Source: Candidatus Poseidoniaceae archaeon (GTDB taxonomy: Archaea > Thermoplasmatota > Poseidoniia > Poseidoniales > Poseidoniaceae). From it: 6,004 nucleotides of DNA. The stretch is from NCBI GenBank assembly GCA_013329865.1, contig DUJJ01000169.1:1220-7223 (forward strand), in the 5' to 3' direction. Shown in pieces: positions 1 to 6,004 of this stretch. The translations under genes were made by a program, and so were the position numbers. How positions within the stretch are numbered: the first letter of the stretch is position 1; each line of letters begins with the position of its first letter. The notes under the pieces are model-generated. The model did no database searches. It was not told the DNA's origin and saw only the letters and a list, made by a program, of their open reading frames with translations.

Positions 1-36
1 GAGATTATCAAGGACGAACTCGCAGACTTACTGTGA
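1..36 (+). CDS. Alternative C-terminal end of an upstream gene (partial, frame uncertain)
   Basis: This frame reads EIIKDELADLL and then TGA at 34-36. The charged amphipathic end, with mostly purine-first codons, looks like a normal soluble-protein C-terminus. If this is the true upstream gene, 65 bases remain before the next start, enough for a promoter. It competes with the longer open frame ending at 89. The fragment is too short to assign a function. Confidence 0.28.
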   Translation, partial: EIIKDELADLL

Positions 37-89
37 TTCGCACACTTGCTGTCGTGGCGGCAGGAGAAGTGTTCATTGCCTATGTATAA
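3..89 (+). CDS. Possible C-terminal end of an upstream gene (partial, frame uncertain)
   Basis: This frame is open from the window edge to a TAA at 87-89 and encodes 28 residues ending in TLAVVAAGEVFIAYV. Eight consecutive codons at 48-71 begin with G, a pattern typical of real coding sequence, and the hydrophobic end could be the last strand or helix of a larger protein. If real, it stops only 12 bases before the next start, which suggests an operon. The competing reading ends at 36 in another frame, and the two cannot both be the main upstream gene. The product cannot be recognised from this fragment. Confidence 0.35.
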   Translation, partial: DYQGRTRRLTVIRTLAVVAAGEVFIAYV

Positions 90-101
90 TGTGGCGAAGG
101 T

Positions 102-185
102 ATGCGGAGTGTTGCTGACCAGCAAATCAAAGCCTTGGCTTTGATTACGATAATGCTCCTGTCTACAACTATTCAATATGATGCC
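102..185 (+). other. Signal peptide coding region of the first large protein
   Basis: Residues 1 to about 28 have a short charged N-terminus (R2, K10), a hydrophobic stretch ALALITIMLLSTTI (11-24) and then a polar segment. This fits Sec export. No Cys follows the core, so a lipoprotein is unlikely. The cleavage site is not clear, and an uncleaved N-terminal anchor cannot be ruled out. The GAAGG at 96-100 sits too close to the ATG for a normal ribosome binding site, so initiation may be leaderless or weakly SD-dependent. Confidence 0.75.
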
Positions 186-3100
186 GTCCCACAATTAGAA
201 CCAATAACCGTCCAGAGCGGTAATGAAAAAGTTTCGTCTGGCCCAGTTGATGTGCCGGTTTGGCGAGTCGGTGACAGATGGAAGTATGCTGGAACATTCG
301 ACCCAACTCAATTAGTGATTGACTCTGGCGTGGAAGCAAATGTTGGCGAGATAACCGGTGACTCAATTACCGAGGTTTTGTCAATTACCGAACAAAACGT
401 GGGCGGCATTCCAACCTTGGTTTACACGGTGAGAACCTCGGCAAACTTCGATAAATCCGGTGTTTCATTAGATAGTTTCACCGGGACGGCTGAAATTGAA
501 TTCACTCAAACCGAGGTCCTACGTGTGAGCGACTTAGCATCGTTGAGCAGCGATTTAGACTTGTTCATAGAATTCACACCCAGTGGGATAAGTTTCCTGA
601 AGCAAACCGTTGGAGATATTACTATTTCCAACACCTACTCACCGCCTAGTGAGAATTATGATTTCCCGCTAAGAGACGGCGATCGTTGGACCACTACAAT
701 TACCTCATCATCACAATGGTCTGGTTCGAGCGATTACATCACGCCATTCCCGCCGCCAACCTCAGAGACCAATAGTTCGACATACGAGGTGACCACTGTT
801 GGTCCTCCAGCAAATGAATTTGGCCAAACAATAAATTACGGCGGCTGCGAGGAATCATACGAAATAACGTCGTTCAATTCGGACGGTGAGGAAGCTGGTT
901 ACACGTGGTATTGCCCAGAGGTGAGAAATTTCGCGTGGAAGCATACTGAAGAAGATGTAGGTTTGACGATTGATTTCCGATTAAAAGAATACATGCCCAA
1001 AGACTCAACTGGTGTGAATATATACAATAATCCCGGGTTTAGAGATGACTGTTTAACTATTGGCACTGAGAGTGATGTAACGGCACTAGACACACCGATA
1101 GATGTCTGGTTAAATGCGAGCTCAGCACCGGGCTGCGTGTCAAATCCAAGCGGGTTATCGTTGGAATTGCGACACGAAGCAACTGGTGAAATCCAGACCC
1201 TCACCACTGCGGCCAATGGAAGCGCATGGACTACCCTGAATATTGGTAATAATCAGGACGGTTCAATCACTTCTAATGATTGGGCTAGTCATGGCCTAGT
1301 TGTTAAAACAACATCGGGAAATTTGGTTGGCGCTAAGACCATAACGCTTGATGAGGATTTGGTGGTTCTTGACCTATTTGCTGACGCAGAGAGAGCGATA
1401 ATTACGCGCAGCAGAGACGGGGAACTTAAGCAACTTAACACCCTATCAGGATATAATGTATTACCGGGTGATGAATTAATTATCGAGGTGTCCATCCAAA
1501 ATAACGGCATCACTGATAGTATTCCAACAGACCTTCGCATCTATCCACCGACCGGTAATGAGTTCAATTTGCCAGTTCCGTCACTATCGACATATGAGAT
1601 TTACAAGACCAATTTTACCTGGAATGTCCCAGACAACCAAGCCATCGGTAGTATCCCAATCGCTTGGGAATCAGACCCTGAAGAAGTCAACGCCGCAGAT
1701 GCGAATCCAATGAATGATTATGCAATTATCGAACTTTTTGTTGGCAGATTGCCAACACCAGCCATCAACCACGTCACCGAACAAACCAAAGTTGAGGTGT
1801 TCATCAATGCGAGTTCAAGCTTTGATGAGGACGGTGGTAATGTTTCATGTATCTTCGATATACCTTATGATGACGGTTCAAGGTCTTGGGCTTACATCGA
1901 AGTGGTAAGCCTCAGTTGCCAAACCAACTGGACTTGGATTGATGACGGTAATTATCCAATTTTAGTAACTGTAGTTGACGAAGAGCGCGACGAGGTAGAA
2001 ACTATTCTGTATGCAAACATAACCAATAGGGCTCCACTCCTTGAGATACGCAGTATGCGTAGTGAAGCTAGAGTTGAACACCCGATTACCCTCTATGCTT
2101 TTGCAAATGATACCGATTCTGAGGATGTGTTTCCTGGAGTCGTCGATGTATTCTGGCCGGACGCTCAATGTGTTGAAGGATATTATACCAAAACCTGCAC
2201 AACTACGGCACCAACAGAGGGCTATCACACATTCAAGGCAGTTGGTGTTGATGATGACTTAGCCCAGACAGAGGCATTTATTGATATTCTATTCACTAAT
2301 ATCGCACCTCACAGTACGATCATCAACCTCTATGAAAATGGTGCTATCATAGAATCTGATGAACAACAGATATGGCAATTAGATGAAGACCAAATGGTAA
2401 CTATCAAAGGTCAAGCAGAAGATTCTGTCGATGATATTGACAGCCTAGACCATACGTGGTGGCCAGACAATCGCGAACCGAATTTGATTTATTTCCTGGA
2501 AGGTAGAGTTACAGAATTTGACATGAGTTGGCAGACTTCTGGCCTGCATACCATCAGACTCGATGTAACGGATGATGATGGCGCAACGAGTTCAACCAAC
2601 GAACGATGGGTCAATATCCGCAATGTACCTCCGGTAGTTCAGCCGCTTGATACAATACTACCAATTGCTGAGGGACAATCCATCACCATAACCGGTAATT
2701 CTACCGACACCATCAGTGATTTACCATCACTAATCAAATGCTGGGATGTTGACCCTGGAATTGATAGCGATAGCCAAGGAGGCGCTAGCGATGACTGCGA
2801 CATAGTTGGTGATGTTTTCACATATGCGTGGAATCGAAGCGGTTCTCATACCGTAGTGTACCATGTTACTGACGACGATGGAGCAACGACAAGCGAAGTT
2901 GTCGTAGTTAATGTGGTCAACATACCACCGATTGTGCGCGTCAAAGCGATTGATTGCAGAGCCTATCAGGAATGCATATTAGATGCTAGAACCACCGTTG
3001 ATTCGCTCAATGACATTGAAGGTCTGAATTACGTTTGGGACACTGACATAACCGTTGATAGTAACGGGGACGGTATCAAAGATAATGACGCTGACTTGGT

Positions 3101-3623
3101 TGGCGCCAGAGTCGAATATGTATTCAAACAAGAGGGACAGGTTACGGTCAAAGCGATAGTCTGGGATGAAAATCCCGAGAAGCCTGGTTTCAAAGAGATT
3201 ATCATTGACGTTGGACCAGCCGATAGAACATTAATCGAAGATGCCGGTGCTTTGCTTGCCGGTGAGGACGCTAATCCGTTGGCCCAACTTGCAGTGGCCC
3301 TAATTGTGATACTTCTATTGGTCTTAGTCGCCCGCCGTCGCAGTAATACAAACAAGGTAAAGACTTGGGAGCAAGATGCACTGGATGCTGCCTTCGACAA
3401 AGACGGGAAAATTAATTCCATGGCGCGTAAACCAGCAACACCACCACCCGGATTCGTCTTCGAACAAGCACTGCAACGACCACCAACATCAATTAACGAG
3501 GATGATATTTCAATCGATGATTTGCTGGCTGGACCTCAATTACCCGATACCGGATTACCTGACGGCTGGTCTATGGAACAATGGAATTATTACGGCCATG
3601 AATGGTTGAAGTCTCAAAAATAG
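102..3623 (+). CDS. Large surface-anchored protein with PKD-like repeats, C-terminal TM helix and cytoplasmic tail
   Basis: This gene encodes 1173 residues. ATG 102 is the first start after an in-frame TAA at 87-89 and gives a good signal peptide (charged residues R2 and K10, hydrophobic core about 11-24, no lipobox Cys). Residues 46-314 form a conserved module with motifs WRVGDRWKY (54-62), YSPPSENYDFPLRDGDRW (179-196), YGGCEESYEI and WYCPEVR. An Ig-like segment (about 315-420) and a CARDB-like segment (about 421-548) follow. Five PKD-like repeats (about 551-1038) are separated by N-x-(A/P)-P linkers at 642, 733, 841 and 940. A transmembrane helix (about 1058-1077) ends in RRR, leaving a cytoplasmic tail (1081-1173). 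All 12 Cys and 11 N-x-S/T sequons that I counted lie outside the cell in this topology. The protein is acidic and has no visible catalytic motif. An adhesion, receptor or ligand-binding role is inference. The next gene is its paralogue. Confidence 0.95.
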   Translation: MRSVADQQIKALALITIMLLSTTIQYDAVPQLEPITVQSGNEKVSSGPVDVPVWRVGDRWKYAGTFDPTQLVIDSGVEANVGEITGDSITEVLSITEQNVGGIPTLVYTVRTSANFDKSGVSLDSFTGTAEIEFTQTEVLRVSDLASLSSDLDLFIEFTPSGISFLKQTVGDITISNTYSPPSENYDFPLRDGDRWTTTITSSSQWSGSSDYITPFPPPTSETNSSTYEVTTVGPPANEFGQTINYGGCEESYEITSFNSDGEEAGYTWYCPEVRNFAWKHTEEDVGLTIDFRLKEYMPKDSTGVNIYNNPGFRDDCLTIGTESDVTALDTPIDVWLNASSAPGCVSNPSGLSLELRHEATGEIQTLTTAANGSAWTTLNIGNNQDGSITSNDWASHGLVVKTTSGNLVGAKTITLDEDLVVLDLFADAERAIITRSRDGELKQLNTLSGYNVLPGDELIIEVSIQNNGITDSIPTDLRIYPPTGNEFNLPVPSLSTYEIYKTNFTWNVPDNQAIGSIPIAWESDPEEVNAADANPMNDYAIIELFVGRLPTPAINHVTEQTKVEVFINASSSFDEDGGNVSCIFDIPYDDGSRSWAYIEVVSLSCQTNWTWIDDGNYPILVTVVDEERDEVETILYANITNRAPLLEIRSMRSEARVEHPITLYAFANDTDSEDVFPGVVDVFWPDAQCVEGYYTKTCTTTAPTEGYHTFKAVGVDDDLAQTEAFIDILFTNIAPHSTIINLYENGAIIESDEQQIWQLDEDQMVTIKGQAEDSVDDIDSLDHTWWPDNREPNLIYFLEGRVTEFDMSWQTSGLHTIRLDVTDDDGATSSTNERWVNIRNVPPVVQPLDTILPIAEGQSITITGNSTDTISDLPSLIKCWDVDPGIDSDSQGGASDDCDIVGDVFTYAWNRSGSHTVVYHVTDDDGATTSEVVVVNVVNIPPIVRVKAIDCRAYQECILDARTTVDSLNDIEGLNYVWDTDITVDSNGDGIKDNDADLVGARVEYVFKQEGQVTVKAIVWDENPEKPGFKEIIIDVGPADRTLIEDAGALLAGEDANPLAQLAVALIVILLLVLVARRRSNTNKVKTWEQDALDAAFDKDGKINSMARKPATPPPGFVFEQALQRPPTSINEDDISIDDLLAGPQLPDTGLPDGWSMEQWNYYGHEWLKSQK
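1752..3215 (+). repeat. Five tandem PKD-like beta-sandwich repeats in the first protein
   Basis: Residues about 551-1038 divide into five units of roughly 91-108 residues, with linkers NRAP (642), NIAP (733), NVPP (841) and NIPP (940). The first unit carries the PKD-type opening INASSSFDEDGG (568-579). Units three and four end with an identical VTDDDGAT at 822-829 and 922-929, exactly 100 residues apart. Every later unit has a central Trp followed closely by Asp (WPD, WWPD, CWDVD, VWDTD). These hallmarks fit PKD or related cadherin-like folds, which usually act as spacers or binding modules on archaeal and bacterial surfaces. The units are too diverged to be called DNA repeats. The repeat structure is seen in the protein. 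Confidence 0.85.
3273..3620 (+). other. C-terminal transmembrane helix and cytoplasmic tail of the first protein
   Basis: Residues about 1058-1077 are strongly hydrophobic (core LAVALIVILLLVLVA) and are followed by RRR, which by the positive-inside rule places the N-terminal bulk outside and the tail inside. The 93-residue tail has a proline-rich middle (KPATPPPGF, about 1110), an acidic stretch (INEDDISIDDLLAG, 1131-1144) and a terminal aromatic block LPDGWSMEQWNYYGHEWL (1152-1169). The terminal block is compact and well formed, unlike a disordered end. It is not an archaeosortase PGF-CTERM signal, because those lie before the hydrophobic segment and are followed only by a few basic residues. 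Confidence 0.85.
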
Positions 3624-3668
3624 ACCTAAAATCGAGTCTCTCAAGTAATATGACTTCCTCGGATAGCC
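3624..3668 (+). other. Short intergenic gap between the paralogues
   Basis: These 45 bases separate the TAG of the first gene from the ATG of the second. I see no T-run or hairpin that would act as a terminator, so read-through into the second gene is likely. The A/T-rich stretch CCTAAAATC (3625-3633) could be a weak archaeal TATA element for a start site just before 3669, but it is a poor match. There is no clear Shine-Dalgarno; GGAT at 3661-3664 is the only weak candidate. Confidence 0.6.
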
Positions 3669-3740
3669 ATGTTTAAGCAGCAGAGTTTGGCTGTGTTTTT
3701 GATTTTGACAATGCTCATGGCACCGTTGAGTAATTCCAAT
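3669..3740 (+). other. Signal peptide coding region of the second large protein
   Basis: Residues 1 to about 24 read as a classic Sec signal: a short basic start (K3), hydrophobic core LAVFLILTMLMAPL (7-20), then a polar Ser/Asn stretch. A cut after about residue 21-24 is plausible. There is no lipobox Cys. The sequence differs from the neighbour's signal peptide although the mature proteins align well, as is normal for signal peptides. Confidence 0.8.
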
Positions 3741-6004
3741 GGTAATGATGAAGCAATTGAATTAACCGAATTCGCCGTAAGTGAATCGAATACGCTAAAC
3801 GGGTGGCCAGATGTTCCATCGTGGAGAATTGGCGACCGTTACACGTATGAAACACAATTTGATGTCCAACAACTAATTCAACAAGCCAACGTTTCAGCGA
3901 CATTGAACACACTAACTGGTGATACGGAATATGAAGTGACAGATATTTTCTTCATGACTATCGATAATGTGCAGACCCTAGTGTACAAAATGGAAATATC
4001 AGGCTCCTTTACCTCCGGCAATGATGGCGCATTCATCGAAGACACACCCGTCGGAGATGCTAATGGCAGATTAGACATTGAGTACCAAGGGGAGGACATA
4101 ATTCGAGTAAGAGATCTTGCCGTAGTGAATAGTGATTTCACGCTGGATGTTGATTTTGCCCCCTTCAACATTGGATTCTTGAGTGCAAATTTAGCCACAA
4201 TATCATTTGACACGTCCTATTCGCCGCCCAAGGAGAAATACGATTTCCCTGTTCGCGTAGGTGACCAATGGTACATGGATTTCTTCGCCTCAACAAATGC
4301 AGGCGGTAGCTCCGATTACTTCGACCCAACAGAGTTTGATACCGCAGGTCCAGAGAACAATAGTTGGCAAATAAGTGCTAACGGAGTTCCAACTGAGGGT
4401 GGAGTGAATATTGCATATAGCGGCTGTGCAGACTCTTACAAAATTAATGAATGGAATCAAACCGGAATATCGCAAGGTTTCAATTGGTACTGCCCCGATG
4501 TGAGGTACAATTCCTGGATGCGGGTTAGTAACGCAGCCGGGTTTACCATCGACTGGTTGCTCAAGGAGTATCGTCCAGCAGGCTCTTCAGGAGTTAATGC
4601 TAATTCGAACCCTGGCACCAGAAATTTGGAAATCGACATAACCCCGCAAGCGGTTGCCACGCTGCCCAACGCTGAGCAAACCATTGCTATTGACTACAGT
4701 GGCCCCAGTGGCGTGCAACCGAATACAAACTTGCAATTGCGTTACGAGATGGATTCCACCTTACTCAATCCCACAACCGACACCAACGGTCAAGCAACTG
4801 CACTACTGAATTCATCGGATGTCGTAGATACTACTAATGCAAGTGATGATTACTCAAGCAACGGACTTATTGTTTGGGATCCGCAGGCAGAAATAATTGG
4901 CACCGCAACCATTGTTATCGATCTTTCACTGACTCCAGTTGACCTCATTGCCCAATCAGACGCAATTATCGTTACCAGAACGAGGGATGGGGTAGAATCA
5001 ATTCTCACGAAATCTATTGGTTATAACGCACTACCTGGAGATTCATTGTCGTTTTCAATACCAACGCAGAATCGTGGTCTATTGACGTCCTCACCAACGA
5101 GTATTGATGTCACGACCCCGAATGGCACAGTGATTAGTGAACCATTACCCTCAATCCCGTCCTATGGTGAAGCACGAGTAGATGTTGAATGGACTGTACC
5201 GGACGATGAGCCAATCGGCATTCAGAATCTAGCCATTGAGGTCGACCCTGATGAATTAGTCTCGGAGGATTCAAATCGGAGCAATAACCTAGCGAGTGTT
5301 GAGATTTTCATCGGTCGAACACCGACCGCTCAAGCAACAGTTTCTGACGAAGTTTACACGTTTGAGAACGTCACAATTGACGCCTCCGCTAGTTTTGATG
5401 AAGACGGTGGCGATGTTACCTGCCGTTTTTCTGTCGAAAAGAGACCTGGCCTGATTGAAAACTTTGACACTGAAAATTGTATTATTGAGTACAATTGGAG
5501 TGATGGCAGTGACTGGAATATCGTGGTAATTGTTACTGATGACGAACTCGATACCGATACTATTGATTTGACCGCGACGGTGTTCAACCAAGCCCCATTT
5601 GTTAACTTAACAGTCCCGGAAACGATTGATGTGAATCAGTTTGTATTTGCCGATGCGAGTAATAGTGGAGACATCGACACTATCTCACCTTCTGGCCAAG
5701 AAGTGACAATATCTTGGCCGGGACTCAACTGTAACGAAGGAACTACTCAACCAACTTGTACATTCCTGGCTAACGAAGAGGGACCACTGACCGTCACCGC
5801 CGTGGCGGAGGATGATGACGGTGCAACTACTACCATTACAACAGTCATTGATGTGCTAAATGTAGCACCTACCATCTCGCAACCTGAATTATGGAAAGCC
5901 GGCCAAAACCAATCTGTCGATGATTTGGGATATTGGAATCTAAATGAGGATGAAACAGTAATACTCAGGGCAGTAGCAGATGACACACCACTAGACAAGG
6001 ATTC
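3669..6004 (+). CDS. Second large PKD-like surface protein, paralogue of the preceding gene (3' end outside window)
   Basis: This gene is open for 778 codons to the window edge. ATG 3669 is the first start after an in-frame TGA at 3651 and gives a signal peptide (MFKQQ, then a hydrophobic core about 7-20). The module order matches the preceding gene: N-terminal module (about 46-317) with WRIGDRYTY (52-60), YSPPKEKYDFPVRVGDQW (184-201), YSGCADSYKI and WYCPDVR; Ig-like segment (318-421); CARDB-like segment (423-550), including GYNALPGDSL; PKD-like units starting about 551, 641 and 732, with linkers NQAP (640) and NVAP (731). Residue 778 aligns with about residue 780 of the neighbour, so roughly 390 residues, including a membrane anchor and tail, probably lie beyond the window. 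The six Cys and 11 sequons fit an exported, glycosylated protein. Its function is unknown; a surface binding role is inference. Confidence 0.93.
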   Translation, partial: MFKQQSLAVFLILTMLMAPLSNSNGNDEAIELTEFAVSESNTLNGWPDVPSWRIGDRYTYETQFDVQQLIQQANVSATLNTLTGDTEYEVTDIFFMTIDNVQTLVYKMEISGSFTSGNDGAFIEDTPVGDANGRLDIEYQGEDIIRVRDLAVVNSDFTLDVDFAPFNIGFLSANLATISFDTSYSPPKEKYDFPVRVGDQWYMDFFASTNAGGSSDYFDPTEFDTAGPENNSWQISANGVPTEGGVNIAYSGCADSYKINEWNQTGISQGFNWYCPDVRYNSWMRVSNAAGFTIDWLLKEYRPAGSSGVNANSNPGTRNLEIDITPQAVATLPNAEQTIAIDYSGPSGVQPNTNLQLRYEMDSTLLNPTTDTNGQATALLNSSDVVDTTNASDDYSSNGLIVWDPQAEIIGTATIVIDLSLTPVDLIAQSDAIIVTRTRDGVESILTKSIGYNALPGDSLSFSIPTQNRGLLTSSPTSIDVTTPNGTVISEPLPSIPSYGEARVDVEWTVPDDEPIGIQNLAIEVDPDELVSEDSNRSNNLASVEIFIGRTPTAQATVSDEVYTFENVTIDASASFDEDGGDVTCRFSVEKRPGLIENFDTENCIIEYNWSDGSDWNIVVIVTDDELDTDTIDLTATVFNQAPFVNLTVPETIDVNQFVFADASNSGDIDTISPSGQEVTISWPGLNCNEGTTQPTCTFLANEEGPLTVTAVAEDDDGATTTITTVIDVLNVAPTISQPELWKAGQNQSVDDLGYWNLNEDETVILRAVADDTPLDKD
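5319..6004 (+). repeat. PKD-like repeats of the second protein (two complete, one cut by the window edge)
   Basis: Unit one (about residues 551-640) opens with IDASASFDEDGG (570-581), nearly the same as the neighbour's first unit. Unit two (641-731) ends with AEDDDGAT (713-720). Unit three begins after NVAP (731) and is cut off at residue 778. The distance between linkers NQAP (640) and NVAP (731) is 91 residues, the same as between NRAP and NIAP in the first protein, so the repeats are collinear. The Cys pair in unit two (688 and 697) keeps the neighbour's nine-residue spacing (690 and 699). Confidence 0.85.

Noticed and set aside
81..91. TATGTATAATG, resembling a bacterial extended -10 box or an archaeal TATA box
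   Set aside because: For an archaeal promoter, the TATA centre would be only about 15 bases from the ATG, placing the transcript start inside the gene. It also overlaps the possible end of an upstream gene. It may be chance.
82..144. Short ORF from ATG 82, preceded by AGGAG at 62-66
   Set aside because: It is only 20 codons, overlaps the signal peptide of the large gene in another frame, has no recognisable features, and the AGGAG is 15 bases away from the ATG.
3180..3335. Archaeosortase-type (PGF-CTERM) sorting signal at the end of the first protein
   Set aside because: The residues before the helix read EDANPLAQLAV, not PGF, and a 93-residue cytoplasmic tail follows the basic residues, so a plain transmembrane anchor is the better reading.
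3029..3421. A 130-codon open frame on the minus strand
   Set aside because: It lies wholly inside the 3' part of the first large gene, has a Ser/Ala/Thr-rich composition typical of an antisense shadow, and the + strand reading here gives a clear PKD-like unit and membrane helix.
3878..4213. A 111-codon open frame on the minus strand
   Set aside because: It overlaps the conserved N-terminal module of the second large gene, whose + strand translation aligns well with its paralogue. No recognisable protein features appear on the minus strand.
102..6004. Peptidase, glycosidase or other enzyme domain within the large proteins
   Set aside because: PKD-like repeats often accompany secreted enzymes, but I find no catalytic motif (such as HExxH or GTSMA) in either protein. 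All segments read as beta-rich non-catalytic modules.

Overview
The window looks like part of an uncultured planktonic archaeal genome, most plausibly Marine Group II Euryarchaeota (Candidatus Poseidoniales). This is inferred from three things: very large, acidic secreted proteins built from PKD-like beta-sandwich repeats; dense N-glycosylation sequons; and a short Trp/Tyr-rich cytoplasmic C-terminal tail of a style I associate from memory with that group. No rRNA, tRNA or universal marker gene is present, so the taxonomy is not proven. All credible genes are on the + strand and densely packed. I see no mobile element, CRISPR array or RNA gene.

Layout. Positions 1-101 hold the end of an upstream gene, whose frame cannot be settled from this fragment, plus a short leader. 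Positions 102-3623 hold one complete gene for a 1173-residue type I membrane protein. Its order is signal peptide, a conserved N-terminal module of unknown function, an Ig-like segment, a CARDB-like segment, five PKD-like repeats, one transmembrane helix and a 93-residue cytoplasmic tail. After a 45-base gap, positions 3669-6004 hold the first 778 codons of a second gene that is still open at the window edge. It is a collinear paralogue of the first, with the same modules in the same order and almost the same residue numbering.

How they work together. The two genes form an old tandem duplication, probably co-transcribed, making two related cell-surface proteins of unknown ligand. No enzymatic motif is visible in either. 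The cysteines come in pairs that are kept or lost together between the paralogues, which fits disulfide-bonded extracellular domains. The last PKD-like repeats of the first protein carry one intact and one degenerate calcium-type acidic loop. The conserved N-terminal module (about residues 46-317) and the cytoplasmic tail are the least explained parts and the best targets for follow-up.
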